NCBI GenBank assembly: GCA_025354565.1
Contig: JANXMQ010000095.1
Span: forward strand, 1-32,168
Length of the DNA: 32,168 nt
Reading direction: 5' to 3'
DNA from: Akkermansiaceae bacterium
GTDB taxonomy: Bacteria; Verrucomicrobiota; Verrucomicrobiia; Verrucomicrobiales; Akkermansiaceae
The notes beneath the pieces were generated by a model. That model saw nothing but the letters and a program-made list of their open reading frames with translations. It did no database searches and was not told the origin of the DNA. How positions within the stretch are numbered: the first letter of the stretch is position 1; each line of letters begins with the position of its first letter. Both the position numbers and the translations under genes were made by a program. This document shows positions 14,217-23,500 of the stretch, one piece after another.

Positions 14217-15791
14217 ATGAAATCACACTACGACGTCATCATCCTCGGAGCCGGGCACAATGGTCTCGTCGCCGCCGCTTATCTAACGCGTGCGGGCTTG
14301 AGCGTCTTATTGCTGGAGAAAAACGCAGACATCGGCGGTGCGACGACCTCGCAGCAAGTTTTCCCCGACTACGACGCCCGGCTCTCGCGCTATGCCTATC
14401 TGGTCAGTCTGTTTCCCGAAAAAATCATCCGCGATCTCGGCTTGAACCTTGAGCTCCGCACCCGCACGACCGGTTCCTTCACGCCTTATGACAAAGCCGG
14501 GCGGCACGATGGATTGTTCATCAGCAATGTCTCCGATGACCTCAGCCGGGAATCCATCGCACGGCTCACTGGCAGCACCGCAGAATTTGATCAGCTCCGA
14601 CGGTTTTACGAGCTCTCCCGCATCTTCGCGGAACAGACTTGGGACACGCTGCTCGAACCGCTGGTCGCGAAAAACGAACTCCAGCGACGCTTCGATGGGG
14701 ACGCGGCACATCGCGAGGCGTGGCGCAGTTTGGTGGAGGAACCGTTGGGTTGTGCGGTCGAGCGCTACCTCCAAGATGACCTCCTGCGTGGGGTCGTCTT
14801 CACCGACGGAAAAATCGGTGTTCTCTCCCATCCGCATGATCCCACCCTGCTCCAGAACCGCTGTTTTCTTTACCACCTCATCGGCAACAAAACCGGCGAG
14901 TGGAAAGTGCCGGTCGGCGGTATGGGCCACGTGGCCCGCGAGTTAGAACGGGCTGCTAGAAAAAGTGGAGCTGAGATCCTCACGCGCGTCGAGATCCAGT
15001 CGCTGGACCTCGAGGGCGAGGAGAAAAGCGTGGCCTTTGAATGTGACGGCCAAGCGCACACCGTCGCTGCGCGGTTTATCCTCGTGAACTTTGGCCGCAA
15101 TGTACTAGCTAAATACACCGGACAGCCATGGCAACCGGATGCCACCGATGAAGGGTCCGTCTTTAAAATGAACATGCTACTTCGCCGCCTGCCGAAATTG
15201 AAGTCTAGCAGCCACCCCTCTATCGATGCTTTCTGCGGCACCTTTCACTGCGATGAAGGCTACGAGGAAATGCAACTCAGCCACGCGCAAGCATCCGCTG
15301 GAAACTTGCCAGAGCGGCCACCCTGCGATGTCTATTGTCACACCCTAACGGACGGCAGCATCCTCGCGCCCGAATTGCGCGCCCAAGGTTTCCACACCCT
15401 GACTCTCTTCGGCTTGGACACCCCCTGGTCGCTCTTTGCCGCCGACAATTCCACCACGCGCGCACAGGCGACGCGCCGATTTCTCGACGGAATTGATCGT
15501 TGGCTGGAGGAACCGCTCGAAGATTGCCTGGCCACAGCGCACGACGGCTCGCCTTGCATCGAGAGCAAAAGCCCGGTGGACATCGAGGAAGCCCTCGGCC
15601 TGTATCACGGCAATATCTTCCAATCCGCCCTCACCTTTCCCTTCGCAGAAAATCCCGAACAAGCTGGCACCTGGGGCGTGGAAACGGAATACACCAACGT
15701 CTTTCTTTGTGGTTCCAGTGCGCAACGCGGCGGCGCAGTCAGCGGCATCCCGGGACACAATGCCGCACAGTGTGTGTTGGGAATCTTGTGA
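14217..15791 (+). CDS. Phytoene-dehydrogenase-related FAD oxidoreductase
   Basis: 524 residues from ATG 14217; a GTG at 14169 gives 16 extra residues with no domain content. The N-terminal Rossmann motif YDVIILGAGHNGLVAAAYLT, with an acidic-type strand end VLLLEKNADIGG, binds FAD. The C-terminal 'NVFLCGSSAQRGGAVSGIPGHNAA' is the second flavin contact conserved in the CrtI/PYROXD2-like superfamily. The middle has 'VPVGGMGHVARELERAARKSGAEILTRVEI', the usual re-entrant Rossmann strand. The reaction is probably oxidation or isomerisation of a hydrophobic or amino-oxidase-type substrate; carotenoid desaturation is not proven since no crt genes are nearby. Divergent from an MFS transporter, suggesting a shared small-molecule pathway. 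Confidence 0.87.
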   Translation: MKSHYDVIILGAGHNGLVAAAYLTRAGLSVLLLEKNADIGGATTSQQVFPDYDARLSRYAYLVSLFPEKIIRDLGLNLELRTRTTGSFTPYDKAGRHDGLFISNVSDDLSRESIARLTGSTAEFDQLRRFYELSRIFAEQTWDTLLEPLVAKNELQRRFDGDAAHREAWRSLVEEPLGCAVERYLQDDLLRGVVFTDGKIGVLSHPHDPTLLQNRCFLYHLIGNKTGEWKVPVGGMGHVARELERAARKSGAEILTRVEIQSLDLEGEEKSVAFECDGQAHTVAARFILVNFGRNVLAKYTGQPWQPDATDEGSVFKMNMLLRRLPKLKSSSHPSIDAFCGTFHCDEGYEEMQLSHAQASAGNLPERPPCDVYCHTLTDGSILAPELRAQGFHTLTLFGLDTPWSLFAADNSTTRAQATRRFLDGIDRWLEEPLEDCLATAHDGSPCIESKSPVDIEEALGLYHGNIFQSALTFPFAENPEQAGTWGVETEYTNVFLCGSSAQRGGAVSGIPGHNAAQCVLGIL

Positions 15792-15806
15792 CTCCGGCCT
15801 GCCCGC

Positions 15807-18800
15807 TCACTCGCTGACTTTGGCGCGGATGAAGCCTTTATTTGGGAGTCCTTCCGAGGCATCAAGGCGGAAGGTGTGGTATTCCCAACCGGTGCCGGTG
15901 AGGTTAGGAAGACCCATCGCGGCTGGAGCGGTGTTGCTGGCAGCCCCGACATGGGAAACTGCGCTTCCGGGGAAGGTGAGGTCCACTGAGCCTTGCACGG
16001 TGTAGAACAGTCCATCGACGGCGGTGGTGTTGGTTTGGTCGAGGCTGACGGTGGTGAAGGTGGCTCCACTACGCACGGCGACGATGTAGGTGAGCTCGTT
16101 TCCGGCCGGGGAGCCGGTGGTGTCTTGGATCAAGAGGGCATGGAGACCGTTGTTAGAGCCGCTGAGCGGATCGCCGTTGAAGGCGAACTCGGCGAGGTTG
16201 TTCACGCCATCGCCATCTGGGTCTGCGGATTTCGCGGGGTCGGTGGCTGAACCGGTTGTGCCGGTGAGGCCTTTAGAGGTGGCCCAGAGGGAATAGGGCG
16301 TTCCGCTGACCACGAGGTTGAGCGCGTTTCCACTGACTTGAAGGGTGTATCCGGCGATCGTGGTGTCGAGGGTGGGAGTGCCGATGATGCCCGCAGAGGA
16401 GGTGATGAGCGGGTAGCTGGGAAGTGTCGGCGTGCCGGCGATTTTAATAGTGCCGGCGCTGAGGTCGAAGGTGCTGGTGGAGGTGGTGGGCGAGCCGAGG
16501 GTGAATGCAAGTGAGGCGCCGGAACTCACGGTGACGGCCGAGGCGAGGCTGCCGCCAAGGAGCGCAAGGGTGCCGAAAGAAACCGTGGTGGCGCCGGTGT
16601 AGGTGTTAGCGCCGGTGAGGGTGAGCGTGCCGGTGCCAGCCTTGGTGAGTGCCAGAGTGCCGCCGCCGGTGCCGTCTTGAAGGGTGCCTGCAAATGTGCC
16701 GCTGGCGTTGGTGGAATTGCCGACCTTGAGGATGGCATTACTGACGGAAGCACCATTGGCGTTCTGGACGACGGGTCCGGTAACGCTGCCGGTGAGGTTG
16801 GCCACCGTCACACTGTTGCCGGCTAGGGCAAGGGTGCCGGTGGTGCTGGAGCCGAAGGTTACGGCGTTTTCCGAACTAACGGTGCTATTAAGCGCACCGG
16901 CATTGCCTAATTGCAGGGTGCCCGCAGCGAGGGTGACGCCGCCGGTGAAGGTGTTGTTGCCAGAAAGGATCAGGGTGCCTGTGCCGATCTTGGTGAGGCC
17001 ACTGATTCTATCGTCAGGGTCGGGGCTGGCGAGTTTGACCTGGCCCAGCGCGGCGGAGGCGGTGAGCGTGCCGGATTGGACGTCAAAGGTGGTGGTGTTG
17101 CTGTTTCCAGAATCGGCACTGAGCGCCATTGGGACGCTGGCGGACGAAGTGATGAGGGAAGTTCCGGTGGAAGTGACGGTGCCGTTGAGATTCCAAGAGC
17201 CGTAGCCACTACCGCTGCCGACGGTTGCCGCGAGGGTGCCGCCGGTTAGGGTCAAGGCACCGAGCGCGTTGTTGGTCGCCGCACCGCCGTTGGTCAAAGT
17301 GCCGCCCGTGATGAGCAGCGTGGGAAGTGTGCTGGAGCCGAAGTTGTGAGTGAGAACGTTTCCGGCGTCGAATTCGAGCGTTGAGAGGGTATTGACTGTG
17401 ATCGTCCGCGATGTGCTGGTGGCGGCTCCCAAGGCCGTGGCTGAGGCCGTGTTGTTGGGGGTGGAAACCGAAGCCACCAGGGTGCCGCCATTGACGACGA
17501 TATTTCCGGTCATCGTGTTGAGTCCGGAGAGAGTCCAGCTACCGCCGCCAGCCTTGGTGAGGCTGATTACGCCAGCCCCAGCGGCCGACGAGTCTTGGAG
17601 AACGCCAGCAAGCGTGTTGGCACCGGTGTTAGTGCCGGTTAATGTGAGGGTGCGGGCCGTCGGCGTGCCGAAGGACGCTATAACGCCGCTGCCAGCGGTG
17701 ACGTTGGCCGATGCTGTCAGAGTGACCGAGTTGGTGGTGCCGTTGATCGCAGAGATTGTAGCACCGGCAGGAATGCCCGTGCCGGTGACTGGCATGCCGA
17801 CGGCGAGGTTGTTCAGGGCGGCGAGGCTGCCAAAGGTCAGGTTCTTGTCGGTTCCCGTCGCGGTGAAAGCACCGGTCACATCCGGCGAAACGATGCCTCC
17901 TACAGGAGCATTGAAAACCACCGCACCCGTGCCGGAAGCATCAAGCGTACTGGACGAAAGGAGGGCGAAGTTGCGGTCGGTGGAGGTTGCCGCGCCGCCT
18001 AACGCAGCGACTGGAGCATACTGGAAAGTGCCTCCACTAAGGGCAAAGCTGGAACCACCCGCCCCCGTTCCAAGCGGACTATTGTTGCCAACATTGTTGA
18101 GGGTATTAACGATGACGATACCCGAATTGACCTGAACGTTGCCACTAAAAGTGCTCGACCCAGTAAGAGCTAGAGTGCCGTTGCCGGTCTTGACCAGACC
18201 TACCCGGGCGTTGGCAGTCTCCGTAAACACGCCGGTGAGTCGTGCATCCACCCCTCCCGGAGTCGTGCCGCGAATCACATTGATTGGGCGGGGAGCGGTA
18301 GTCATCGATAAACCGTTCACAAAAGTCACCATGTTGGTGGCGTCAGCAGCTCCGAAATTCGTTGGCTTACCATTGAAGGTCGACATGGTGGCACCTGCGC
18401 CGCCGACATTTACGATGCGATCCGCACCGTAAGCCGCCCACCAAGGGCCGGTGTTACCCAAGACGGCGAATTGCCCAACCACGCCAGCCGTGATACCGCT
18501 GTAGCTGCGAGTGAAGTCACCGCTGCCAAGACCGAGCACGCCACCATTGAAGCTTAAAGCCCCGGTGCCGCCGGTGGTCGCAATGCCGCCGGAAAGGGCG
18601 TTGGCACTACCGAGGACCAAGACGCCCGCAGAGACGGTGGTAGTGCCAGTAAAGGTGTTGGTGCCAGAAAGTGTCCAAGTGCCAGTGCCCGCTTTGGTGA
18701 GTGAGGTGATGGCGCTTATGGTCATCGTCTGGCCCAAGGTGCCGGCCCCGGTGGTAGCGGTGCTAAGCGTGATCGCATTGGTGGAGGTGTTGATCGCGGT

Positions 18801-20204
18801 GATAGTTGTGAAATTTGTAATACCAGTTCCAGTGATCCGAGAGCCTATGGAATAACCAACTGTAGTGGACAGTGTGATGGATGTGGCCGCTGCGGCGTAG
18901 GCGACGGCGAGTGTCGGCGTGGCGACGGTTCCGTTGTTGACGATTGCACCGGCGATTTCACCGGTGCCGGCTGTGGAGCCTTGCAAGGTCAGGGTTTTGC
19001 CACCATTGCCGGATGCGGTGAAGGCGGAGGTGAATTTCAACAAGCCAGAGGCACTGGACTGATCGAGAGTCACCCCGCCAGAGGAGCCTGCAAGGTCGAG
19101 CACCCGGTTGGTGTTGTTGGCAGATCCGTTATAGACGAGCGTCCCTGTATTGGCGATGGAACCGATGGCGATGGTTCCGTTGGCGGCCGTAGTCGGGGCA
19201 CCGACAGCGCTGCTTCCTCCGCTGACGTCTTTGATGCTATTGATGCTCAGCGTGCCGTTGGTGACGGTGGTTGGACCGGTGTATGCGCTCGTTCCGGAGA
19301 GAGTGAGCGTGTTGACTCCGAGTTTCACCAAGCCTTGGGTGGAACTGCCCACGGATGAGGCGTAGGTGAAACTCGCATTCGTGGTGTCAATTCCGACGTT
19401 GGTGGTGGGTGCGACGGTGACATTGCTGAGGTTTCCCGTCATGCTGCCGGAAAAGGCATTGTCGAGATCAGCGGAGGTATAGAAGGCGCCGGAAGTGGCG
19501 ACGCCCAGACCAAGCGTCGTGCCTGCGGCGAAGGCGTGGGTGCCGGAAGCTGCCTTGGCGTTGGTATTGAGGAAGGTCAGCGTCCCGCTGGAGATCGTCG
19601 ATCCGCCGGAGTAGGTGTTGGTGCCGGAGAGAGTAAGAACTCCCGTGCCGGCACCGGCCTTGGTGAGTGGCCCAGTTCCTGAAATAATGGAACTGATCGT
19701 CACGCCCCCGGCGCCATCAATATTGACGATATTTTGGGTCGCGTTACTCAGGACCACGCCCATGGTGCCGGCCTGCGCAGCCTGAAGAGTGAAAAGGCCG
19801 ACACTGTTGTTGCGGATGATGACATTGGGCACGCTGTTCACAGTGGCTCCATAAAGACGAAGGACGCCAGCGGTCGCCGAGCTATCGCCGATATTCAAAG
19901 CCGTGATGCGCGTGCTATCAATGGAGATGGCACCCAAGTTCAAGCTGGCGGTTGCCATGTTGATGCCGGGCGTGGTGCCCGTATAGGTGCCCGTGAAAGT
20001 GGCGGTGTCGGTATTGGAAGCTGCTACGCCTTGGAGTCCGGGGAAGGCCGTTCCGCTGGCCCAGTTGGTGACCGTGTACCAAGCGGTATTTGCATTTGCG
20101 CCCCAGGTATCGCTAGCGGCTTGGAGACCATTTAGCATCGACGTGAAAGCGAGGACGAGGGCGGTGGGGAAAAGCGGCCAACTGCAAGAGAATTTTGGTT
20201 TCAT
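15807..20204 (-). CDS. Giant autotransporter-associated beta-strand repeat surface protein
   Basis: 1465 residues. The signal peptide (about 1-29, ending LQAAS) leads into a 'W....NW..G..PG' head typical of these proteins. At least seven 'LtKaGtGtlTLsGtNTytG' repeats occur, beginning with LTKAGAGTGVLTLSGTNTYS. They predict a long parallel beta-helix. Two non-repeat modules containing 'TGTGI...TTITAINTSTNAITLS' and 'VTGTGIPAGATISAINGTTN' interrupt the helix. Near the C-terminus a DPDGDGVNNLAEFAFNGDP stretch is the thrombospondin-3-like calcium loop used by Verrucomicrobia, followed by a C-terminal beta domain ending FIRAKVSE. No C-terminal barrel translocator is present, so secretion must use another route. 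Gly, Thr and Ser are dominant. It is divergent from the SBBP/Calx-beta gene. Confidence 0.88.
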   Translation of the reverse strand: MKPKFSCSWPLFPTALVLAFTSMLNGLQAASDTWGANANTAWYTVTNWASGTAFPGLQGVAASNTDTATFTGTYTGTTPGINMATASLNLGAISIDSTRITALNIGDSSATAGVLRLYGATVNSVPNVIIRNNSVGLFTLQAAQAGTMGVVLSNATQNIVNIDGAGGVTISSIISGTGPLTKAGAGTGVLTLSGTNTYSGGSTISSGTLTFLNTNAKAASGTHAFAAGTTLGLGVATSGAFYTSADLDNAFSGSMTGNLSNVTVAPTTNVGIDTTNASFTYASSVGSSTQGLVKLGVNTLTLSGTSAYTGPTTVTNGTLSINSIKDVSGGSSAVGAPTTAANGTIAIGSIANTGTLVYNGSANNTNRVLDLAGSSGGVTLDQSSASGLLKFTSAFTASGNGGKTLTLQGSTAGTGEIAGAIVNNGTVATPTLAVAYAAAATSITLSTTVGYSIGSRITGTGITNFTTITAINTSTNAITLSTATTGAGTLGQTMTISAITSLTKAGTGTWTLSGTNTFTGTTTVSAGVLVLGSANALSGGIATTGGTGALSFNGGVLGLGSGDFTRSYSGITAGVVGQFAVLGNTGPWWAAYGADRIVNVGGAGATMSTFNGKPTNFGAADATNMVTFVNGLSMTTAPRPINVIRGTTPGGVDARLTGVFTETANARVGLVKTGNGTLALTGSSTFSGNVQVNSGIVIVNTLNNVGNNSPLGTGAGGSSFALSGGTFQYAPVAALGGAATSTDRNFALLSSSTLDASGTGAVVFNAPVGGIVSPDVTGAFTATGTDKNLTFGSLAALNNLAVGMPVTGTGIPAGATISAINGTTNSVTLTASANVTAGSGVIASFGTPTARTLTLTGTNTGANTLAGVLQDSSAAGAGVISLTKAGGGSWTLSGLNTMTGNIVVNGGTLVASVSTPNNTASATALGAATSTSRTITVNTLSTLEFDAGNVLTHNFGSSTLPTLLITGGTLTNGGAATNNALGALTLTGGTLAATVGSGSGYGSWNLNGTVTSTGTSLITSSASVPMALSADSGNSNTTTFDVQSGTLTASAALGQVKLASPDPDDRISGLTKIGTGTLILSGNNTFTGGVTLAAGTLQLGNAGALNSTVSSENAVTFGSSTTGTLALAGNSVTVANLTGSVTGPVVQNANGASVSNAILKVGNSTNASGTFAGTLQDGTGGGTLALTKAGTGTLTLTGANTYTGATTVSFGTLALLGGSLASAVTVSSGASLAFTLGSPTTSTSTFDLSAGTIKIAGTPTLPSYPLITSSAGIIGTPTLDTTIAGYTLQVSGNALNLVVSGTPYSLWATSKGLTGTTGSATDPAKSADPDGDGVNNLAEFAFNGDPLSGSNNGLHALLIQDTTGSPAGNELTYIVAVRSGATFTTVSLDQTNTTAVDGLFYTVQGSVDLTFPGSAVSHVGAASNTAPAAMGLPNLTGTGWEYHTFRLDASEGLPNKGFIRAKVSE

Positions 20205-20255
20205 GAATGGATCTGATTCAGATTAGGGTAAAATGGAAACGTCTATGGAACAGTC

Positions 20256-20274
20256 GATGTCGAGCTTCGACATC
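20256..20274. promoter_or_regulatory. Perfect 8-bp inverted repeat, possible operator
   Basis: GATGTCGA (20256-20263) and TCGACATC (20267-20274) are exact inverted copies separated by GCT. It lies 52 bp upstream of the minus-strand start and about 275 bp upstream of the plus-strand start. The symmetry and length suit a dimeric regulator, but an RNA hairpin in the 5' leader of the minus-strand transcript is equally possible. Confidence 0.45.
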
Positions 20275-20436
20275 TGGGTGGATGGGGTGGCGGTGTTTAG
20301 CAGAGCCGTCGTGAAGTTAGATTGGTGTGATTAGAACACTGAGAATGCGGGCACCGGCATGCTGCGGAGTAGCGGAAAGAGCTGATCCACCGATCTCTAC
20401 AAGCAGAGCGAATGCCAGAAATGCCGCGCGAATCGC

Positions 20437-20454
20437 CGTGGGAGAATCCACGGG
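20437..20454. repeat. Inverted repeat CCGTGG-N6-CCACGG
   Basis: A 6-bp perfect inverted repeat (20437-20442 and 20449-20454) with a 6-nt spacer lies just before the TTGACA at 20463. It could be an operator or a leader hairpin. It is short, so chance is possible. Confidence 0.3.
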
Positions 20455-20549
20455 AAAATGGGGTTGACATGGGGCAGATTTTTTTAAGAGATTCCCCAGC
20501 TTGCCACTTAAAATGGGTGGGCGTTCTAAAATTACAATTACCGCGAGCC

Positions 20550-23500
20550 ATGAATATCCCGATCAATCCACTTCCTGCGTTTTTCAAGTCCAGAGCGCGT
20601 GGGCACATTCGTTTTGGGGGGGCGTTTTTGCTGGCATTGGCTGTCCCACTCCTGGCGAGTCCCGTCCCGCATGAGGAAAACGAGTCCGGGGCACGACCCG
20701 CAGCGGTGGCGCGGTTTGGTGAATTGCCGCTGAGATTCGAGCAAAATATGGGTCAGACTCCTGAGCGTTTTGATTCGCTGGCACGCGGGCCGGGTTACGC
20801 TGTCTATGTTTCTGGTGACGAAATGATGATCGCTTTGCGGGCGGCTGAGGCACGAGGTGATTCTCCGGTGCGGGGCGTTGGGCATACGCAGCGCAACAAG
20901 GCACGGGGCGAAGGGGAGGGGATGTCCGTTACCATGCTTCATTTTACGCTGAGTGGTGCCGATCCGACGGCGGAAAAGCACTTTTCCGCGCCACTGGAAG
21001 GCGAGACGAATTATATACATGGCAGTGATCCGGGTGGCTGGCATCTTAAGGTGCCGGGTTATGCCAAGCTGGAATATCGGTCGATCTATCCGGGGGTGGA
21101 TGTGATCTATCATGGTGACCGGCGGCAATTGGAACATGATTTCGTCATCGCGCCGGGATCAGATCCGAAAGTCATCGAGTGGGCGGTCAGCGGTATGGAC
21201 AAAATGGAAGTCAACGCTGCCGGTGATCTCAATTTGCAAACAAAAGCCGGTTTGCTACGGATGCCGAAAGCTATTGCCTATCAGAATCTGTCTTCGGGTC
21301 GCAGGGAGGTGACGGTGGATTATGAATTACGCGGAACTAACAGGGTGGGCTTCACGCTTGGAAGCTATGACTCCAGTCATCCGCTGGTGATCGACCCGGT
21401 GCTTTATTATTCGACGTTTCTCGGCGGCAGTGATTACGACGAGGCTTATGGAGTTGCGGTGGATTCGACGGGTGGTGCTTATGTCACCGGCGTCACATTT
21501 TCCACCAATTTCCCAACCGCTGCTGCACTGCAGTCCGGCAAGAGCGTGGATGGGGATGTTTTCGTTGCGAAACTCAACCCCGCCGGCAGCGCCTTGGTTT
21601 ATTGTACTTATCTTGGTGGTAACGGCTATGATGAGGGCAGTGCGATTGCCGTTGACGGAACCGGTGCCGCGTACGTCGCAGGCGTGACATACTCAACCAA
21701 TTTCCCGCTCAAGAGCGCGGTGCAGCCCACGAATGCCGGGGGCGGAGATGCCTTTCTCGCGAAGCTGGCACCAGGCGGAGCATCATTGGTGTATTCTACC
21801 TATTTCGGCGATACCGGCTACGATGCAGCGAGCGCGGTTGCGGTGAACAGCGCGGGAGTCGCCTGCATCGGTGGCACGCGGGAAATTCCGAGCCGCAATA
21901 ACTCGGACGGCTTCGCAGTTAAGTTCACCGCCGCCGGTACAGCGTTTACTTATAATGTATATATCGGCGGTAGCGGTGCGGATGCGATTTACGGTTTGGC
22001 AATGGATACGGCGGGGAATGTCTATGTCGCCGGTGAGACTGAATCGCGGGATTTTCCGCTGACTTCTGGAGCATTCGATGCTACCTACAAAGGTGCGGGT
22101 GATGCGTTTGTCGCTAAATTAAATCCGGCTGGGACATCTTATTTATATTCAACTCTGCTAGGCGGCAGTCGGGCAGAGAAGGCATACGCTATCGCAGTGG
22201 ATACGGCGGGCAACGCCTATGTGACCGGCGAAACCGAATCCAGTGATTTTCCGATGGTGAGTCCATATCAATCGGTTATTCACACGGGCGGCGATGCTTT
22301 TGTGACAAAGCTTAATCCCTCAGGGACAGCACTGGTTTACTCCACTTGCTTCGGCGGTGCCAATCTCGATTTCGGAACCGGCATTGCTGTCGATGCCGGA
22401 AATGCCGCGCACGTCACCGGTTACACCGCCTCGCTGGATTTCCCCTCGGTCCGACCATCGCAAACTGCCAATGGCGGGGGCGGTGATGCCTTCGTCGCCC
22501 GTTTTACCGCAGCAGGTAACTCCCTGATTTATTCCACGTTTGTCGGTGGAAACGGGATTGATTATGCCAACGCTATCGCTGTAGATAGCACCCTAGTTTC
22601 CTACATTGCAGGCTATACCGTCTCCGCCAACTATCCGCGCTATTTGCCGTTACAGAATACCTATGGCGGAGTTGCGGATGCCTTCGTCACCAAGATCGGT
22701 AATCCTGTTGTCACCATCACGGCCACCGATCCCACCGCTGCGGAACCTGGCACGGACACCGGCACCTTTACCATTTCCCGCACCGGCAACCCAGCGAAAG
22801 CCCTCGTCGTCAATCTTACTACCAGCGGGACCGCGACCAACGGTGTTGATTATAATCTAACTCCTACCTCGGTCACGATTCCCGCCAACAGTGTCAGCAC
22901 GACCCTCACCATTTCACCCATCGACGATTTAATTTGGGAAGGGGATGAAACCGTGGTCATGACGATCGCTGCGACTTCCAACAACTACACGGTGGGTTCG
23001 CCCAAGGCCGCCACCGTAACCATTATTGATAATGAGATCAAACCTGCCGTGACGATCCAAGCGGTGGACGCGAGCGCCTCAGAACCCGGCACCGATACCG
23101 GGAAATTCAGAGTCACACGGAATACCAGTACCGTCGGCCCGTTGACGGTGAATTTCACGGTCGGCGGCACGGCAACCTCTGGCGTGGACTACACGGCTAT
23201 CGGCACCTCTGTCATCATCCCCGCTGGCAGCAGCACCGCAGACATCACCGTCACACCGCTCGATGACACGATTTACGAGGGTTCCGAAACTGTCGTTGCC
23301 GCTCTCTCAACGAGCACACTCTACAGTCTTGGCACCCCGTCCTCCGCCACCGTCACCATTGCCGACAATGAAGTTCCCCCCGTCGTCACCGTAGCTCCGT
23401 TAGATGCCATCGGTTCGGAACCCGGCACCAACACCGCCTCCTTCCGCTTCACCCGTACCGGCGGCACCACCCAGCCTTTGACGGTCACCTACACCATAGG

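Larger units (their letters stand above)
20205..20549. promoter_or_regulatory. Shared divergent control region of the two giant surface genes
   Basis: 345 bp without a supported gene. It contains a perfect palindrome (20256-20274), a second inverted repeat (20437-20454) and a TTGACA at 20463-20468 that could be a -35 box for the plus-strand gene, though no good -10 follows at 17 bp. An ORF that would start the plus-strand protein at 20412 reads charged, non-signal sequence and is not preferred. Confidence 0.4.

Noticed and set aside
14850-15250. Possible crt (carotenoid) cluster suggested by the phytoene-dehydrogenase-like protein
   Set aside because: No phytoene synthase or other carotenoid gene is present in the window.
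17350-18135. Plus-strand open frame (261 codons) rich in Val, Pro and Ala inside the beta-strand repeat gene
   Set aside because: A mirror of the Gly/Thr-rich repeats on the other strand; low-complexity composition and no start context.
20412-20549. N-terminal extension of the SBBP/Calx-beta protein to ATG 20412
   Set aside because: The extension is charged and not signal-like, while ATG 20550 puts the export segment at a normal distance from the N-terminus.
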